Of a DNA stretch of 64,000 nucleotides, positions 8,861-17,968 are shown one piece after another. The notes below the pieces were generated by a model. That model searched no databases. It was not told the DNA's origin and saw only the letters and a program-made list of their open reading frames with translations. The DNA comes from Winogradskyella wichelsiae (GTDB lineage Bacteria; Bacteroidota; Bacteroidia; Flavobacteriales; Flavobacteriaceae), in the NCBI RefSeq assembly GCF_013403925.1, contig NZ_JABFDJ010000001.1, positions 434,001 to 498,000 of the forward strand, read 5' to 3'. Each line of letters starts with the position of its first letter. Within the stretch, counting starts at the first letter, position 1. A program made the position numbers and the translations under genes.

Positions 8861-10594
8861 ATGGAAGTAAAAACAGAACAAAACAACCCAAAAAAGACAT
8901 CAACTACAGAACGTATTTCTGGTAGTGAAGCTATAATAAAATGTTTATTAGCTGAAGGTGTCGACATACTTTACGGATATCCAGGTGGTGCAATTATGCC
9001 TGTTTATGATGAATTATACAAGTATCAAGATAAAATTCATCATGTTTTAACACGCCACGAACAAGGAGCAACGCATTCTGCACAAGGTTACGCTCGTATT
9101 TCGGGTAAAGTTGGTGTTTGTATTGCCACTTCAGGTCCTGGAGCTACCAATCTTGTTACAGGGATTGCAGATGCACAAATAGATTCTACACCAATGGTTT
9201 GTATTACGGGCCAGGTGGGATCTCATTTATTAGGAAGTGATGCCTTTCAGGAAACTGATATCGTAGGTATTTCTACACCAGTAACAAAATGGAATTGTCA
9301 AATCACTAAAGCTTCACAGATTCCTGAAATGTTAGCAAAAGCATTTTATATCGCAAAAAGCGGTAGACCAGGACCTGTATTAGTAGACATCACTAAAGAT
9401 GCTCAATTTGAAGAATTTGATTTTGAATACAAAAAGTGTAAAGGTGTAAGAAGTTACAAACCGGTACCTGATACGGATGAAAATTCTCTTAAAGCAGCAG
9501 CAGAACTCATTAATAACGCAAAACAACCTTTAATCGTTTGGGGACAAGGTGTTATTTTAGGTAAAGCAGAAGAAGAATTTAAAGCCGTTATTGAAAAAGC
9601 AGGAATTCCTTCTGCTTGGACTATTTTAGGAGCTTCTGCAATACCAACTGCTCATCCTTTAAATGTAGGAATGGTTGGTATGCATGGTAATTACGCACCA
9701 AATGTTTTAACCAACCAATGCGATGTTTTAATTGCTATTGGTATGCGTTTTGACGATCGTGTTACAGGAAATTTAGAATCGTATGCAAAACAAGCGAAGG
9801 TGATTCATTTTGATATTGATCCTGCTGAAATTGATAAAAACGTAAAAACAGATGTTGCGGTTCTTGGAGATTCTAAAGTGAGTTTAAAAAACTTATTGCC
9901 GTTATTAAATCTAAATTCACATAAAGAGTGGCATAAAAAATTCAAAGACTTATATAAAATAGAGTACGAAAAAGTTATTAAAAATGATTTACATCCCACA
10001 AAAGAAGGGATAACAATGGCAGAAGTGTTGAAAGAAATCAACATACAAACCAAAGGTGATGCTGCTATTGTTAGTGATGTTGGCCAACATCAAATGATTG
10101 CATGTCGTTATGCTGAATTCAATAAATCAAAAAGTAATATTACCTCTGGAGGCTTAGGAACTATGGGTTTTGCATTACCTGCTGCTATTGGAGCTAAAAT
10201 GGCTGCACCAGATAGAGAAGTTGTAATGATTGCAGGAGATGGAGGTTATCAAATGACGATTCAGGAATTAGGTACTATTTTTCAACAAAAAGTACCCGTA
10301 AAAATTGTGGTTTTAAATAACGAGTTCCTTGGGATGGTAAGGCAATGGCAACAACTATTTTTCGATAAACGTTATGCGTCAACAGAAATGACAAATCCCG
10401 ATTTTGTAGCGATTGCAAAAGGTTATCATATTGAAGCTCAAAAAGTAACCGAAAGAAAAGATTTAAAAGCAGCTGTAAAAGAAATGATCGATTGTGAAGG
10501 TCCATATTTCTTGGAAGTTAGAGTAGAAAAGGAAGGTAATGTATTTCCTATGATACCTACAGGTGCAAGTGTTTCAGATATAAGATTAGAGTAA
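8861..10594 (+). CDS. ilvB: acetolactate synthase large (catalytic) subunit
   Basis: The 577-residue thiamine-diphosphate enzyme condenses pyruvate with pyruvate or 2-ketobutyrate in the first common step of branched-chain amino-acid synthesis. Seen in order: the N-terminal TPP domain (GYPGGAIMPVYDEL, catalytic Glu in TRHEQGA), a central domain (GMRFDDRVTGN) and the C-terminal TPP-binding domain (GTMGFALPAAIGAK, then GDGGYQMTIQEL and NNEFLGMVRQWQ). The first roughly 18 residues are polar and poorly conserved. It is followed 2 bp later by the regulatory subunit gene, so the two are probably translated together. Confidence 0.97.
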   Translation: MEVKTEQNNPKKTSTTERISGSEAIIKCLLAEGVDILYGYPGGAIMPVYDELYKYQDKIHHVLTRHEQGATHSAQGYARISGKVGVCIATSGPGATNLVTGIADAQIDSTPMVCITGQVGSHLLGSDAFQETDIVGISTPVTKWNCQITKASQIPEMLAKAFYIAKSGRPGPVLVDITKDAQFEEFDFEYKKCKGVRSYKPVPDTDENSLKAAAELINNAKQPLIVWGQGVILGKAEEEFKAVIEKAGIPSAWTILGASAIPTAHPLNVGMVGMHGNYAPNVLTNQCDVLIAIGMRFDDRVTGNLESYAKQAKVIHFDIDPAEIDKNVKTDVAVLGDSKVSLKNLLPLLNLNSHKEWHKKFKDLYKIEYEKVIKNDLHPTKEGITMAEVLKEINIQTKGDAAIVSDVGQHQMIACRYAEFNKSKSNITSGGLGTMGFALPAAIGAKMAAPDREVVMIAGDGGYQMTIQELGTIFQQKVPVKIVVLNNEFLGMVRQWQQLFFDKRYASTEMTNPDFVAIAKGYHIEAQKVTERKDLKAAVKEMIDCEGPYFLEVRVEKEGNVFPMIPTGASVSDIRLE

Positions 10595-10596
10595 TT

Positions 10597-11127
10597 ATGG
10601 AAAACGAAAACAGACAATTTACCGTTTCTATTTATACGGAAAACAATATAGGATTGTTGAATAGGATTTCAGCAATATTCCAAAGAAGACATATGAATAT
10701 TGAGAGTCTTAACACATCACCTTCAGAAATTGAAGGAGTTTCTAGATTCACAATTGTTGTAAATATTACAGAGGCTCAAATGAAAAAAATTCAAGGGCAG
10801 ATAGAAAAACAAGTCGAAGTTATAAAAGCTTACTATCACACCGAAGATGAAATCATTTACCAAGAGTCTTGTTTATTCAAAATTAAATCTGAACTATTAT
10901 TTGATGAACGTCAAATTCAAAATATCATCAGAGAAAGCAATGCCAGAATTGTAACGGTAAACAAAGAATTCTTCGTGTTAGAAAAATCAGGAAGAAAAGA
11001 AGAAATAGATTTATTATATAGAGAATTAAACATCTTTGGAATTATGCAATTTACACGTTCTGGTCGTGTTGCTGTAACCAAAGATAAAATGAAAATATCA
11101 ACATTACTTGAAGCATTTCAAGATTAA
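10597..11127 (+). CDS. ilvN: acetolactate synthase small (regulatory) subunit
   Basis: The 176-residue protein begins with an ACT domain (FTVSIYTENNIGLLNRISAI, then RRHMNIESL) that binds valine in characterised homologues and confers feedback inhibition on the large subunit. A second ACT-like half follows (LFKIKS onward, with IVTVNKEFFVLEKSG and the C-terminal GIMQFTRSGRVAV). This is the usual length for the two-domain small subunit (IlvH/IlvN type). The ATG lies 2 bp after the ilvB stop, consistent with translational coupling and fixed stoichiometry. Confidence 0.96.
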   Translation: MENENRQFTVSIYTENNIGLLNRISAIFQRRHMNIESLNTSPSEIEGVSRFTIVVNITEAQMKKIQGQIEKQVEVIKAYYHTEDEIIYQESCLFKIKSELLFDERQIQNIIRESNARIVTVNKEFFVLEKSGRKEEIDLLYRELNIFGIMQFTRSGRVAVTKDKMKISTLLEAFQD

Positions 11128-11196
11128 AAAAATAAAGAAAAAAGGAACTATAAATTAAAATCCTGTTTCTCTTTTCTGAACTAAAAACAAAAAACA

Positions 11197-12702
11197 ATGT
11201 CAAATTATTTCAACACATTAGCATTAAGAAATCAATTAGATCAATTAGGAAAATGTCGTTTTATGGATGCTTCAGAATTTGAAGATGGTGTAAACGCATT
11301 AAAAGGAAAGAAAATCGTTATTGTGGGATGTGGAGCGCAAGGTCTTAACCAAGGTTTAAACATGAGAGACTCTGGGTTAGACATTTCTTATACTTTACGT
11401 CAGGTTGCTATTGACCAAAAACGTGAATCTTATAAAAATGCAACTTCTAACGGATTTACTGTTGGGACTTATGATGAGTTAATTCCTACTGCTGATTTAG
11501 TGTTAAACTTAACACCGGACAAGCAACACACCAATGTTGTAAAAGCAATTATGCCTCTTATGAAGAAAGGGGCAACTTTAAGTTATTCTCATGGTTTTAA
11601 TATTGTAGAAGAAGGTACTGTTGTTCGTGAAGATATTACTGTAATTATGGTGGCACCAAAATGCCCTGGTACAGAAGTAAGAGAAGAATATAAACGTGGT
11701 TTTGGTGTACCGACTTTAATTGCGGTACATCCAGAAAATGATCCAGAAGGAAAAGGTTGGGCGCAAGCCAAAGCTTATGCTGCTGCAACTGGTGGAGATA
11801 AAGCTGGTGTTTTACAATCGTCTTTTATTGCGGAAGTAAAATCTGATTTAATGGGAGAACAAACCATACTTTGTGGTTTATTACAAACAGGAGCTATTTT
11901 ATCTTTTGATAAAATGGTTGAAGAAGGCATTGAACCAGGTTATGCTGCTAAATTAATTCAATATGGATGGGAAACTATCACAGAAGCTTTAAAACATGGT
12001 GGAATTACTAACATGATGGATCGTTTATCTAATCCTGCTAAAATAAAAGCTTTTCAATTATCTGAAGAATTAAAAGACATTATGCGTCCATTATTTGAAA
12101 AACATATGGATGATATTATCTCTGGTCATTTTTCTAAAACTATGATGGAAGATTGGGCAAATGATGATGTAAACTTATTAACTTGGAGAGCTGCAACTGG
12201 TGAAACTGCTTTTGAAAAAACTAAATTAACTTCAGATCATATTACAGAACAAGAATATTTTGATCATGGTGTATTATTAATTGCATTTGTGAAATCTGGT
12301 GTTGAACTCGCTTTTGAAACTATGGTAAGCGCAGGTATTATTGAAGATTCTGCTTATTATGAATCTTTACATGAATTACCATTAATAGCTAACACTATTG
12401 CTAGAAAGAAATTATTTGAAATGAACCGTGTCATTTCTGATACTGCAGAATATGGTTGTTATTTATTCGATCACGCATGTAAACCATTATTAACCGATTT
12501 CATGAAAACGGTAGATACTTCTATCATCGGAAAATCATTTTCTAATACAACAGGTGTTGATAATAAAGAATTAATTGCGGTTAACGATGCTATTAGAAAT
12601 CACCCTATAGAATCTGTTGGTCAACGTTTACGTGCTGCTATGACGGCAATGAAAGTTATAAAAACTGAAGATGTAAAAGCTGAAGAATCTGTCTTAGCTT
12701 AA
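11197..12702 (+). CDS. ilvC: ketol-acid reductoisomerase, long class II form
   Basis: The 501-residue enzyme isomerises and reduces acetolactate and acetohydroxybutyrate with NADPH. The Rossmann nucleotide-binding motif [10 protein letters not shown] is at about residues 44-53, and the conserved block [17 protein letters not shown] follows. The length, about 170 residues beyond class I enzymes, marks the class II form in which the knotted C-terminal domain is duplicated; this form occurs in enterobacteria, plants and Bacteroidota. It sits 69 bp after ilvN. Downstream, before ilvA, a palindromic repeat followed by a T-run may reduce readthrough. Confidence 0.97.
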   Translation: MSNYFNTLALRNQLDQLGKCRFMDASEFEDGVNALKGKKIVIVGCGAQGLNQGLNMRDSGLDISYTLRQVAIDQKRESYKNATSNGFTVGTYDELIPTADLVLNLTPDKQHTNVVKAIMPLMKKGATLSYSHGFNIVEEGTVVREDITVIMVAPKCPGTEVREEYKRGFGVPTLIAVHPENDPEGKGWAQAKAYAAATGGDKAGVLQSSFIAEVKSDLMGEQTILCGLLQTGAILSFDKMVEEGIEPGYAAKLIQYGWETITEALKHGGITNMMDRLSNPAKIKAFQLSEELKDIMRPLFEKHMDDIISGHFSKTMMEDWANDDVNLLTWRAATGETAFEKTKLTSDHITEQEYFDHGVLLIAFVKSGVELAFETMVSAGIIEDSAYYESLHELPLIANTIARKKLFEMNRVISDTAEYGCYLFDHACKPLLTDFMKTVDTSIIGKSFSNTTGVDNKELIAVNDAIRNHPIESVGQRLRAAMTAMKVIKTEDVKAEESVLA

Positions 12703-12712
12703 CTATTATAAT

Positions 12713-12748
12713 CCTGTCAGGTTTTAAAAATCTGATAGGTATTTTTTT
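12713..12748 (+). repeat. palindromic repeat with T-run between ilvC and ilvA
   Basis: Arms CCTGTCAG (12713-12720) and CTGATAGG (12732-12739) pair with one G-U, followed by a run of Ts. It resembles a diverged copy of the hairpin at 18954-18986 (shared CAGGTTTT core) and the kind of intergenic repeat common in Flavobacteriia. Because of the T-run it may also act as a partial terminator inside the ilv operon. Confidence 0.6.
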
Positions 12749-12759
12749 AATTAAAGAGG

Positions 12760-12777
12760 TTCCTGCCTTCGCAGGAA
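12760..12777 (+). repeat. short palindromic repeat just upstream of ilvA
   Basis: Perfect 7-bp hairpin TTCCTGC / GCAGGAA around a CTTC loop, 6 bp before the ilvA ATG. It is preceded by TTAAAGAG, which also precedes the ACCGC/GCGGT hairpin at 19071-19084. A diverged relative occurs at 56152-56171. Its closeness to the start codon could affect translation of ilvA. Confidence 0.65.
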
Positions 12778-12783
12778 ACGAAC

Positions 12784-14055
12784 ATGGAAAAAACCACAAC
12801 AAACATATACAAGCCTACACTTAAAGCTGTTGAAGCTGCTGCCGAAAGACTTAGAGGTATTGCTCACGTTACTCCACTAATAAAAAACGCACAATACTCA
12901 AAACTATTTGATGCTAATGTGTATTTTAAAAGAGAAGATTTACAAGAAGTTCGCTCTTATAAAATCCGTGGAGCTTATAATAAAATTTCATCTTTAAGCC
13001 CTATTCAAACTGAAAATGAAATTGTATGTGCAAGTGCCGGAAACCATGCACAAGGTGTTGCTATTTCATGTAAATTACTGAAGATAAAAGGCACCATTTT
13101 TATGCCTTCACCTACACCTAATCAAAAAATTGAACAGGTAAAAATGTTTGGTGAAGATTACGTCACCGTGGTTTTAGTTGGTGACACTTTTGATGACGCA
13201 AGTCATGCCGCCATGGAAGAATGCCAACGTTTAAACAAAACATTTATCCATCCTTTTAATGACGAAAAAGTTATTGAAGGTCAAGCAACGGTAGGTTTAG
13301 AAATTATAGACCAAGCCAAAGTGCACCCTATACATTATGTATTTGTACCCATTGGAGGCGGTGGATTATCTTCTGGATTATCTTCTGTTTTTAAAATTCT
13401 ATCCCCACAAACAAAAATTATTGGTGTAGAACCTAAAGGAGCGCCCTCTATGCTTACTTCAATAAAAAACAACAAAAACACAGAATTAGAATCCATAGAA
13501 AATTTTGTAGATGGTGCAGCCGTAAAACGTGTTGGTGATTTAAATTTTGCTATTTGTAAAGAAAATTTATCTAATGTAATTACCGTTGATGAAGGAAAAA
13601 TATGTCAAACCATCTTAGACCTTTACAATAAAGAAGCTATCGTAGTAGAGCCAGCTGGTGCCTTAAGCATTTCCGCATTAGAACAATATGCCGATGAAAT
13701 TAAAGGTAAAAACGTCGTTTGTGTAATAAGTGGAAGTAATAATGATATTACACGAATGGCCGAAATAAAAGAACGTGCTTTAATCTATGCCAATCTTAAG
13801 CATTACTTTATTATAAAATTCCCACAACGTGCAGGAGCTTTACGAGATTTTGTAGTAGATATACTAGGTCCAACCGACGATATTACACATTTTGAATACA
13901 CCAAAAAAGTGAATAGAGAAAATGATGTTGCTGTTGTTGGATTACAACTTAAATCACCATCAGACCTAGAACCTTTAATATCTAAAATGAAACTTCACAA
14001 TTTCTTCGGAGATTACTTAAATGATAAACCCGACTTATTTCAATTCCTAGTATAG
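12784..14055 (+). CDS. ilvA: threonine ammonia-lyase (threonine deaminase)
   Basis: The 423-residue PLP enzyme converts threonine to 2-ketobutyrate, the committed step to isoleucine. The PLP lysine is K60 in EVRSYKIRGAYNK. The phosphate-binding glycine loop is IGGGGLSSGL. After the catalytic domain a single ACT-like regulatory domain begins at about residue 335 (FIIKFPQRAGALRDFVVDIL), shorter than the two ACT-like domains of the 514-residue E. coli enzyme. Isoleucine feedback is likely but not shown by sequence. It is the last ilv gene, and its presence explains why the leader upstream of ilvD senses isoleucine. Confidence 0.95.
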   Translation: MEKTTTNIYKPTLKAVEAAAERLRGIAHVTPLIKNAQYSKLFDANVYFKREDLQEVRSYKIRGAYNKISSLSPIQTENEIVCASAGNHAQGVAISCKLLKIKGTIFMPSPTPNQKIEQVKMFGEDYVTVVLVGDTFDDASHAAMEECQRLNKTFIHPFNDEKVIEGQATVGLEIIDQAKVHPIHYVFVPIGGGGLSSGLSSVFKILSPQTKIIGVEPKGAPSMLTSIKNNKNTELESIENFVDGAAVKRVGDLNFAICKENLSNVITVDEGKICQTILDLYNKEAIVVEPAGALSISALEQYADEIKGKNVVCVISGSNNDITRMAEIKERALIYANLKHYFIIKFPQRAGALRDFVVDILGPTDDITHFEYTKKVNRENDVAVVGLQLKSPSDLEPLISKMKLHNFFGDYLNDKPDLFQFLV

Positions 14056-14135
14056 CTTAACATAGATTTAACCAAATTAGAAGTTACTTTTTCCGTACCT
14101 TTATTAGCATATTTAATAGTTAAAAATAGACGAAT

Positions 14136-15728
14136 ATGAAGTCAACATTTGAAGAAATTCCTGAACAATATAAAATCAATAATTTGGTTCACCAAAACAC
14201 CTATTTGGTCGGTGGAAAATTAATACCCTGGGCTGGAGAAACTTCGGAAGTCTATTCCACAATTTCTTCAACAGAAGATTACAAGCCTACACTTTTAGGA
14301 ACCATACCAACATTAGGAGAAAAAGAAGCTCTAAGTGCACTTGACGCCGCATGTTCAGCTTACAATAAAGGAAAAGGTTTATGGCCAACTATGAAAGTTG
14401 AAAACCGTATTGCTTGTATGGAGAAGTTTGTAGAGCAAATGAAAACCAAACGAGAAGAAATTGTTAAACTCTTAATGTGGGAGATTGGCAAAAGCTTACC
14501 TGATTCACAAAAGGAATTTGATAGAACTGTAGAATACATTTACGATACCATTGAAGATTACAAACAAATGGATCGTGATAGTGCTAAGTTTGAGAAAAAC
14601 TCTGGTGTTAATGCACATATTAGAAGAGGTCCTTTAGGAGTTGTCCTTTGTTTAGGCCCTTATAACTATCCTTTAAACGAAACTTTTGCATTATTGATTC
14701 CTGCTATAATGATGGGAAACACAACTATTTTTAAACCTGCTAAACATGGTGTTTTATTAATCACACCTTTATTAGAAGCTTTTAGAAATAGTTTTCCAGA
14801 AGGAGTTGTAAATATTATATATGGCAGAGGAAGAACTGTCGCTGCACCAATTATGCAAGCTGGAAAAGTAGATGTACTAGCTTTAATAGGAAACAGTAAA
14901 TCTGCAAACGCTTTACAAAATCAGCATCCAAAAAGTAATAGATTACGCCTAGTACTTGGCTTAGAAGCTAAAAACCCAGCAATTGTATTACCTGATGCCG
15001 ATTTAGATTTGGCCATAGACGAATGTATTGCAGGCTCTACTTCTTTTAATGGACAACGTTGTACAGCACTGAAAGTATTATACGTACATGAAACAATTGT
15101 TGAAGAATTTAACAAACGCTTTTCAGCAAAAGTAGATGCTTTAAAATTTGGTAACCCTTGGGAGGATGGTTCTAAGTTAACACCATTACCTGAGCCTGAA
15201 AAACCTGCATACATTCAAGAATTAATTGATGATGCCACGATTAAAGGTGCTAAAGTAATTAATACCAAAGGAGGAGAAACCACAGAGAACTATATTTTTC
15301 CTGCCGTTTTGTTTCCTGTTTCAAAAGATATGCGTGTTTTTCAAGAAGAACAATTTGGACCCGTAATTCCAATTGTCCCATTTAGTGATATTGAAGAACC
15401 TTTAGATGACATGGCCGAATCTAATTACGGACAACAAGTAAGCCTTTTTGGTAAAGATGTAAAAACATTAGCACCATTAATTGATACACTTGTAAATTTA
15501 GTTTGTCGTGTAAACCTTAATAGCTCGTGTCAACGTGGTCCTGATGTCTATCCTTTTACAGGCCGAAAAGATTCTGCCGTTGCCACTTTAAGTGTGCATG
15601 ATGCTTTACGTTCTTTTTCAATCAGAACCTTTGTTGCTTCAAAAGACAATGACTACAATAATGCGATACTGAAGGACTTAATGGATTCTAAAGCTTCAAA
15701 TTTTGTAAGCACAGATTACATCCTTTAA
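14136..15728 (+). CDS. gapN: NADP-dependent non-phosphorylating glyceraldehyde-3-phosphate dehydrogenase
   Basis: The 530-residue aldehyde dehydrogenase superfamily protein carries the full catalytic set: N177 in GPYNYPLN, E277 in [11 protein letters not shown] and the nucleophile C309 in [10 protein letters not shown]. The N-terminal 50 residues and the C-terminal block [19 protein letters not shown] resemble the GapN subfamily, which oxidises glyceraldehyde-3-phosphate directly to 3-phosphoglycerate and makes NADPH. It follows ilvA by 80 bp without a visible terminator between them. A link to the NADPH demand of IlvC is plausible but is inference. A different ALDH substrate cannot be excluded from sequence alone. 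Confidence 0.85.
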   Translation: MKSTFEEIPEQYKINNLVHQNTYLVGGKLIPWAGETSEVYSTISSTEDYKPTLLGTIPTLGEKEALSALDAACSAYNKGKGLWPTMKVENRIACMEKFVEQMKTKREEIVKLLMWEIGKSLPDSQKEFDRTVEYIYDTIEDYKQMDRDSAKFEKNSGVNAHIRRGPLGVVLCLGPYNYPLNETFALLIPAIMMGNTTIFKPAKHGVLLITPLLEAFRNSFPEGVVNIIYGRGRTVAAPIMQAGKVDVLALIGNSKSANALQNQHPKSNRLRLVLGLEAKNPAIVLPDADLDLAIDECIAGSTSFNGQRCTALKVLYVHETIVEEFNKRFSAKVDALKFGNPWEDGSKLTPLPEPEKPAYIQELIDDATIKGAKVINTKGGETTENYIFPAVLFPVSKDMRVFQEEQFGPVIPIVPFSDIEEPLDDMAESNYGQQVSLFGKDVKTLAPLIDTLVNLVCRVNLNSSCQRGPDVYPFTGRKDSAVATLSVHDALRSFSIRTFVASKDNDYNNAILKDLMDSKASNFVSTDYIL

Positions 15729-15761
15729 TTAAAAACTCTAATAATGAGATATTTATAATTT

Positions 15762-15810
15762 AAAAGTGATTTATTTAGAAATTCATAATTTTTTGATAAA
15801 TCACTTTTTT
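15762..15810 (+). terminator. intrinsic terminator after gapN
   Basis: Thirteen-bp stem AAAAGTGATTTAT (15762-15774) with ATAAATCACTTTT (15796-15808), ending in a T-run. It separates the ilv-gapN transcript from the arginine leader region. Confidence 0.8.
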
Positions 15811-15849
15811 ATTAGTGGTTATAAGAAATATAATACCTATATTAGTCTT

Positions 15850-15921
15850 ATGTTTACACTGACACACAAATATAGAGCACCCAGACCTACTGGTCTTGAC
15901 TTAACAAAACGCCGTCGCTAA
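15850..15921 (+). CDS. arginine-ended leader peptide upstream of the arg operon
   Basis: This 23-codon ORF starts MFTLTHKYRAPRP and ends LTKRRR before TAA. Five of 23 residues are arginine, three of them (CGC CGT CGC) immediately before the stop. It sits 237 bp upstream of the first gene of the arginine operon. A 7-bp hairpin (GCTAATT/AATTAGC) begins within the last Arg codon and includes the stop codon. Stalling at the Arg run when arginyl-tRNA is scarce would keep this hairpin open. The output mechanism is unclear because no U-tract follows. Function is inferred from composition and position. Confidence 0.7.
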   Translation: MFTLTHKYRAPRPTGLDLTKRRR

Positions 15922-15935
15922 TTCTCATAATTAGC
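15917..15935 (+). promoter_or_regulatory. hairpin overlapping the end of the Arg leader ORF
   Basis: Perfect 7-bp arms GCTAATT (15917-15923) and AATTAGC (15929-15935) around loop CTCAT. The 5' arm holds the last two bases of the final Arg codon plus the stop codon, so a ribosome translating or terminating there must melt it. Confidence 0.6.
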
Positions 15936-16158
15936 AACAAATTCTATATTCATTTTTACTCTTTTTACTTGTGTACAACTCAAAATTCAACTTATATTCT
16001 CACTTTTTAACTATCGTATTAGATAGTCGTAGTGCCGTACGCCGCTTTTCTATTCGTCGCCCGTAAGGGTACGTTTCTATTTATAGAATTTAGGTGAGTC
16101 CGATTCTGCTTTCAAAAACAAAAATCAAAACATTTTATAATTTAAAATATCAATTACG

Positions 16159-16779
16159 ATGGAAATTGTTATTGCAGATAAATCACATAGCATTTACGCA
16201 GAAATTATTTGTGAAACTATTGCCGATGCCGCTAAAGTAAGAGGTACTGGTATCGCTAAACGTGAGCCTGAATACATCATCACTAAACTAGAAAATGGTA
16301 ATGCTGTTATTGCTTTAGAAGGAGATAAATTCGCTGGCTTCTGTTACATTGAACAATGGAGTCATGGCAAATTTGTAGCTAACTCAGGTTTAATTGTGCA
16401 TCCAGATTTTAGAAACCTTGGATTAGCGAAACAAATTAAAAAAGTAGTTTTTGATCATTCAAGAACAAAATTTCCAGACGCTAAAATATTCAGTATTACT
16501 ACTGGTCTAGCAGTTTTAAAAATGAATAGCGAACTGGGCTATAAACCCGTTACATTTTCAGAATTAACAGACGATCAATCCTTTTGGAAAGGTTGCCAAA
16601 CCTGTAAAAACTTCGATGTTTTAACAAGAACGGAACAAAAAATGTGTCTGTGTACGGGTATGTTATATGACCCTAGCAAGGTAGAAGCACCAAAAACGGA
16701 AAGTCGTGATTATGATAAAAAGGTTTGGACACGATTAAAACTTATAAAACAAAACATGTTTTTAAAAAAAGACAAATAA
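16159..16779 (+). CDS. GNAT-family N-acetyltransferase, candidate N-acylglutamate synthase
   Basis: The 206-residue protein has a GNAT fold: GFCYIEQW, then the acetyl-CoA-binding strand LIVHPDFRNLGLAKQIKK at about residues 78-95. The C-terminal third is unusual, carrying CQTCKNF (about 150-156) and KMCLCTG, four cysteines that could bind a metal. It is the first gene of the arginine operon and ends 1 bp before argG. No other enzyme here could start the pathway by acylating glutamate, so an N-acetyl- or N-succinylglutamate synthase role is the simplest inference. The match to classical ArgA or ArgJ is not visible. Confidence 0.7.
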   Translation: MEIVIADKSHSIYAEIICETIADAAKVRGTGIAKREPEYIITKLENGNAVIALEGDKFAGFCYIEQWSHGKFVANSGLIVHPDFRNLGLAKQIKKVVFDHSRTKFPDAKIFSITTGLAVLKMNSELGYKPVTFSELTDDQSFWKGCQTCKNFDVLTRTEQKMCLCTGMLYDPSKVEAPKTESRDYDKKVWTRLKLIKQNMFLKKDK

Positions 16780-16780
16780 G

Positions 16781-17968
16781 ATGAGTAAAAAATTAGTTAT
16801 AGCATATAGTGGCGGATTGGATACGTCTTACTGCGCGGTAAGTTTAAGTAAAGCAGGATATGATGTTCATGCAGTAAGTGTAAACACAGGTGGTTTTACT
16901 TCAGAAGAAATTAAAACGATTGAAAGTAACGCCTATAAAATGGGAGTTTCTACCTATAAAAATATTGATGCCATTGCATCATATTATGATAAAGTGATTA
17001 AGTTTTTAATCTTCGGAAACGTACTTAAAAACAATACATATCCTTTGTCTGTAAGTGCGGAACGTATCATTCAAGCTATTGAAATTGTTCAATATGCAAA
17101 AAGTATTGACGCAAAATATATTGCACACGGAAGTACTGGTGCTGGAAACGACCAAGTTCGTTTTGACATGATTTTTCAAACTTTAGCACCAGAAATTGAA
17201 ATCATCACACCTATTAGAGATGGTAAATTAACAAGACAACAAGAAATTGATTACTTGGTTGACAACGGAATCGACATGTCTTGGAATAAAGCTAAATACT
17301 CTGTTAACAAAGGCCTTTGGGGAACAAGTGTTGGAGGAGAAGAAACGTTAACTTCAGAAAAACCTTTACCAGATTCTGCTTATCCTTCGCAATTAAAATA
17401 TACCGATCCCGAAAACGTAGTATTAACATTTTCCAAAGGAGAATTAGTCGCTTTAAATGGCATTAAAAAGAATCCAGAAGCAAATATTGAGATTTTAAAC
17501 AGATTAGCCTCTGGTTATGCAATAGGAAGAGATATTCATGTTGGAGATACTATTGTTGGAATTAAAGGTAGAGTTGGTTTTGAAGCCGCAGCTGCTTTAA
17601 TCATCATAAAAGCACACCATTTATTAGAAAAGCACACCTTAACCAAATGGCAATTACAACATAAAGATTACTTGTCTAACTTCTACGGTATGCACTTACA
17701 TGAAGGTCAATATCTAGATCCTGTAATGAGAAATATGGAAGCTTTTTTACAAAGTAGTCAAGAAAAAGTAACAGGCGATGTATTTGTAACTTTAAAACCT
17801 TATCATTTTTCACTAGATGGTATTGCTTCTAAGCACGATTTAATGAGTGCAAAGTTTGGAAGTTATGGCGAAGAAAACAAAGGCTGGACCGCTGATGAAG
17901 CTAAAGGGTTTATCAAAATTTTTGGTAATCAGAACAAAATCTACCAACAAGTAAATTCAGAATCATGA
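16781..17968 (+). CDS. argG: argininosuccinate synthase
   Basis: The 395-residue enzyme joins citrulline and aspartate using ATP. The N-terminal P-loop-like signature AYSGGLDTSYC at about residues 8-18 is diagnostic of the N-type ATP pyrophosphatase fold, and GSTGAGNDQVRFD is the second family signature. Its stop overlaps the argC start by 4 bp (ATGA), and it starts 1 bp after the GNAT gene, so the three genes are tightly coupled. Together with argH it completes the late arginine pathway within the same operon. Confidence 0.97.
   Translation: MSKKLVIAYSGGLDTSYCAVSLSKAGYDVHAVSVNTGGFTSEEIKTIESNAYKMGVSTYKNIDAIASYYDKVIKFLIFGNVLKNNTYPLSVSAERIIQAIEIVQYAKSIDAKYIAHGSTGAGNDQVRFDMIFQTLAPEIEIITPIRDGKLTRQQEIDYLVDNGIDMSWNKAKYSVNKGLWGTSVGGEETLTSEKPLPDSAYPSQLKYTDPENVVLTFSKGELVALNGIKKNPEANIEILNRLASGYAIGRDIHVGDTIVGIKGRVGFEAAAALIIIKAHHLLEKHTLTKWQLQHKDYLSNFYGMHLHEGQYLDPVMRNMEAFLQSSQEKVTGDVFVTLKPYHFSLDGIASKHDLMSAKFGSYGEENKGWTADEAKGFIKIFGNQNKIYQQVNSES

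Larger units (their letters stand above)
15729..16158 (+). promoter_or_regulatory. arginine operon leader region
   Basis: After the gapN terminator this 430-bp gap carries the Arg-ended leader ORF (15850-15921), a hairpin beginning in its last sense codon (15917-15935), a second Arg-rich frame (possible GTG start 15971, stop 16064-16066) and a structured, unusually GC-rich stretch at about 16030-16075. That stretch includes CCC-GTAA-GGG (16060-16069) and the pair CGTAC (16036-16040)/GTACG (16069-16073). No intrinsic terminator with a T-run was found between the leader and the first gene. Confidence 0.6.

Noticed and set aside
12713..12748. A definite transcription end between ilvC and ilvA
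   Set aside because: The hairpin resembles a repeat family, has a G-U pair and lies inside an otherwise consistent operon, so it is listed as a repeat with possible partial termination only.
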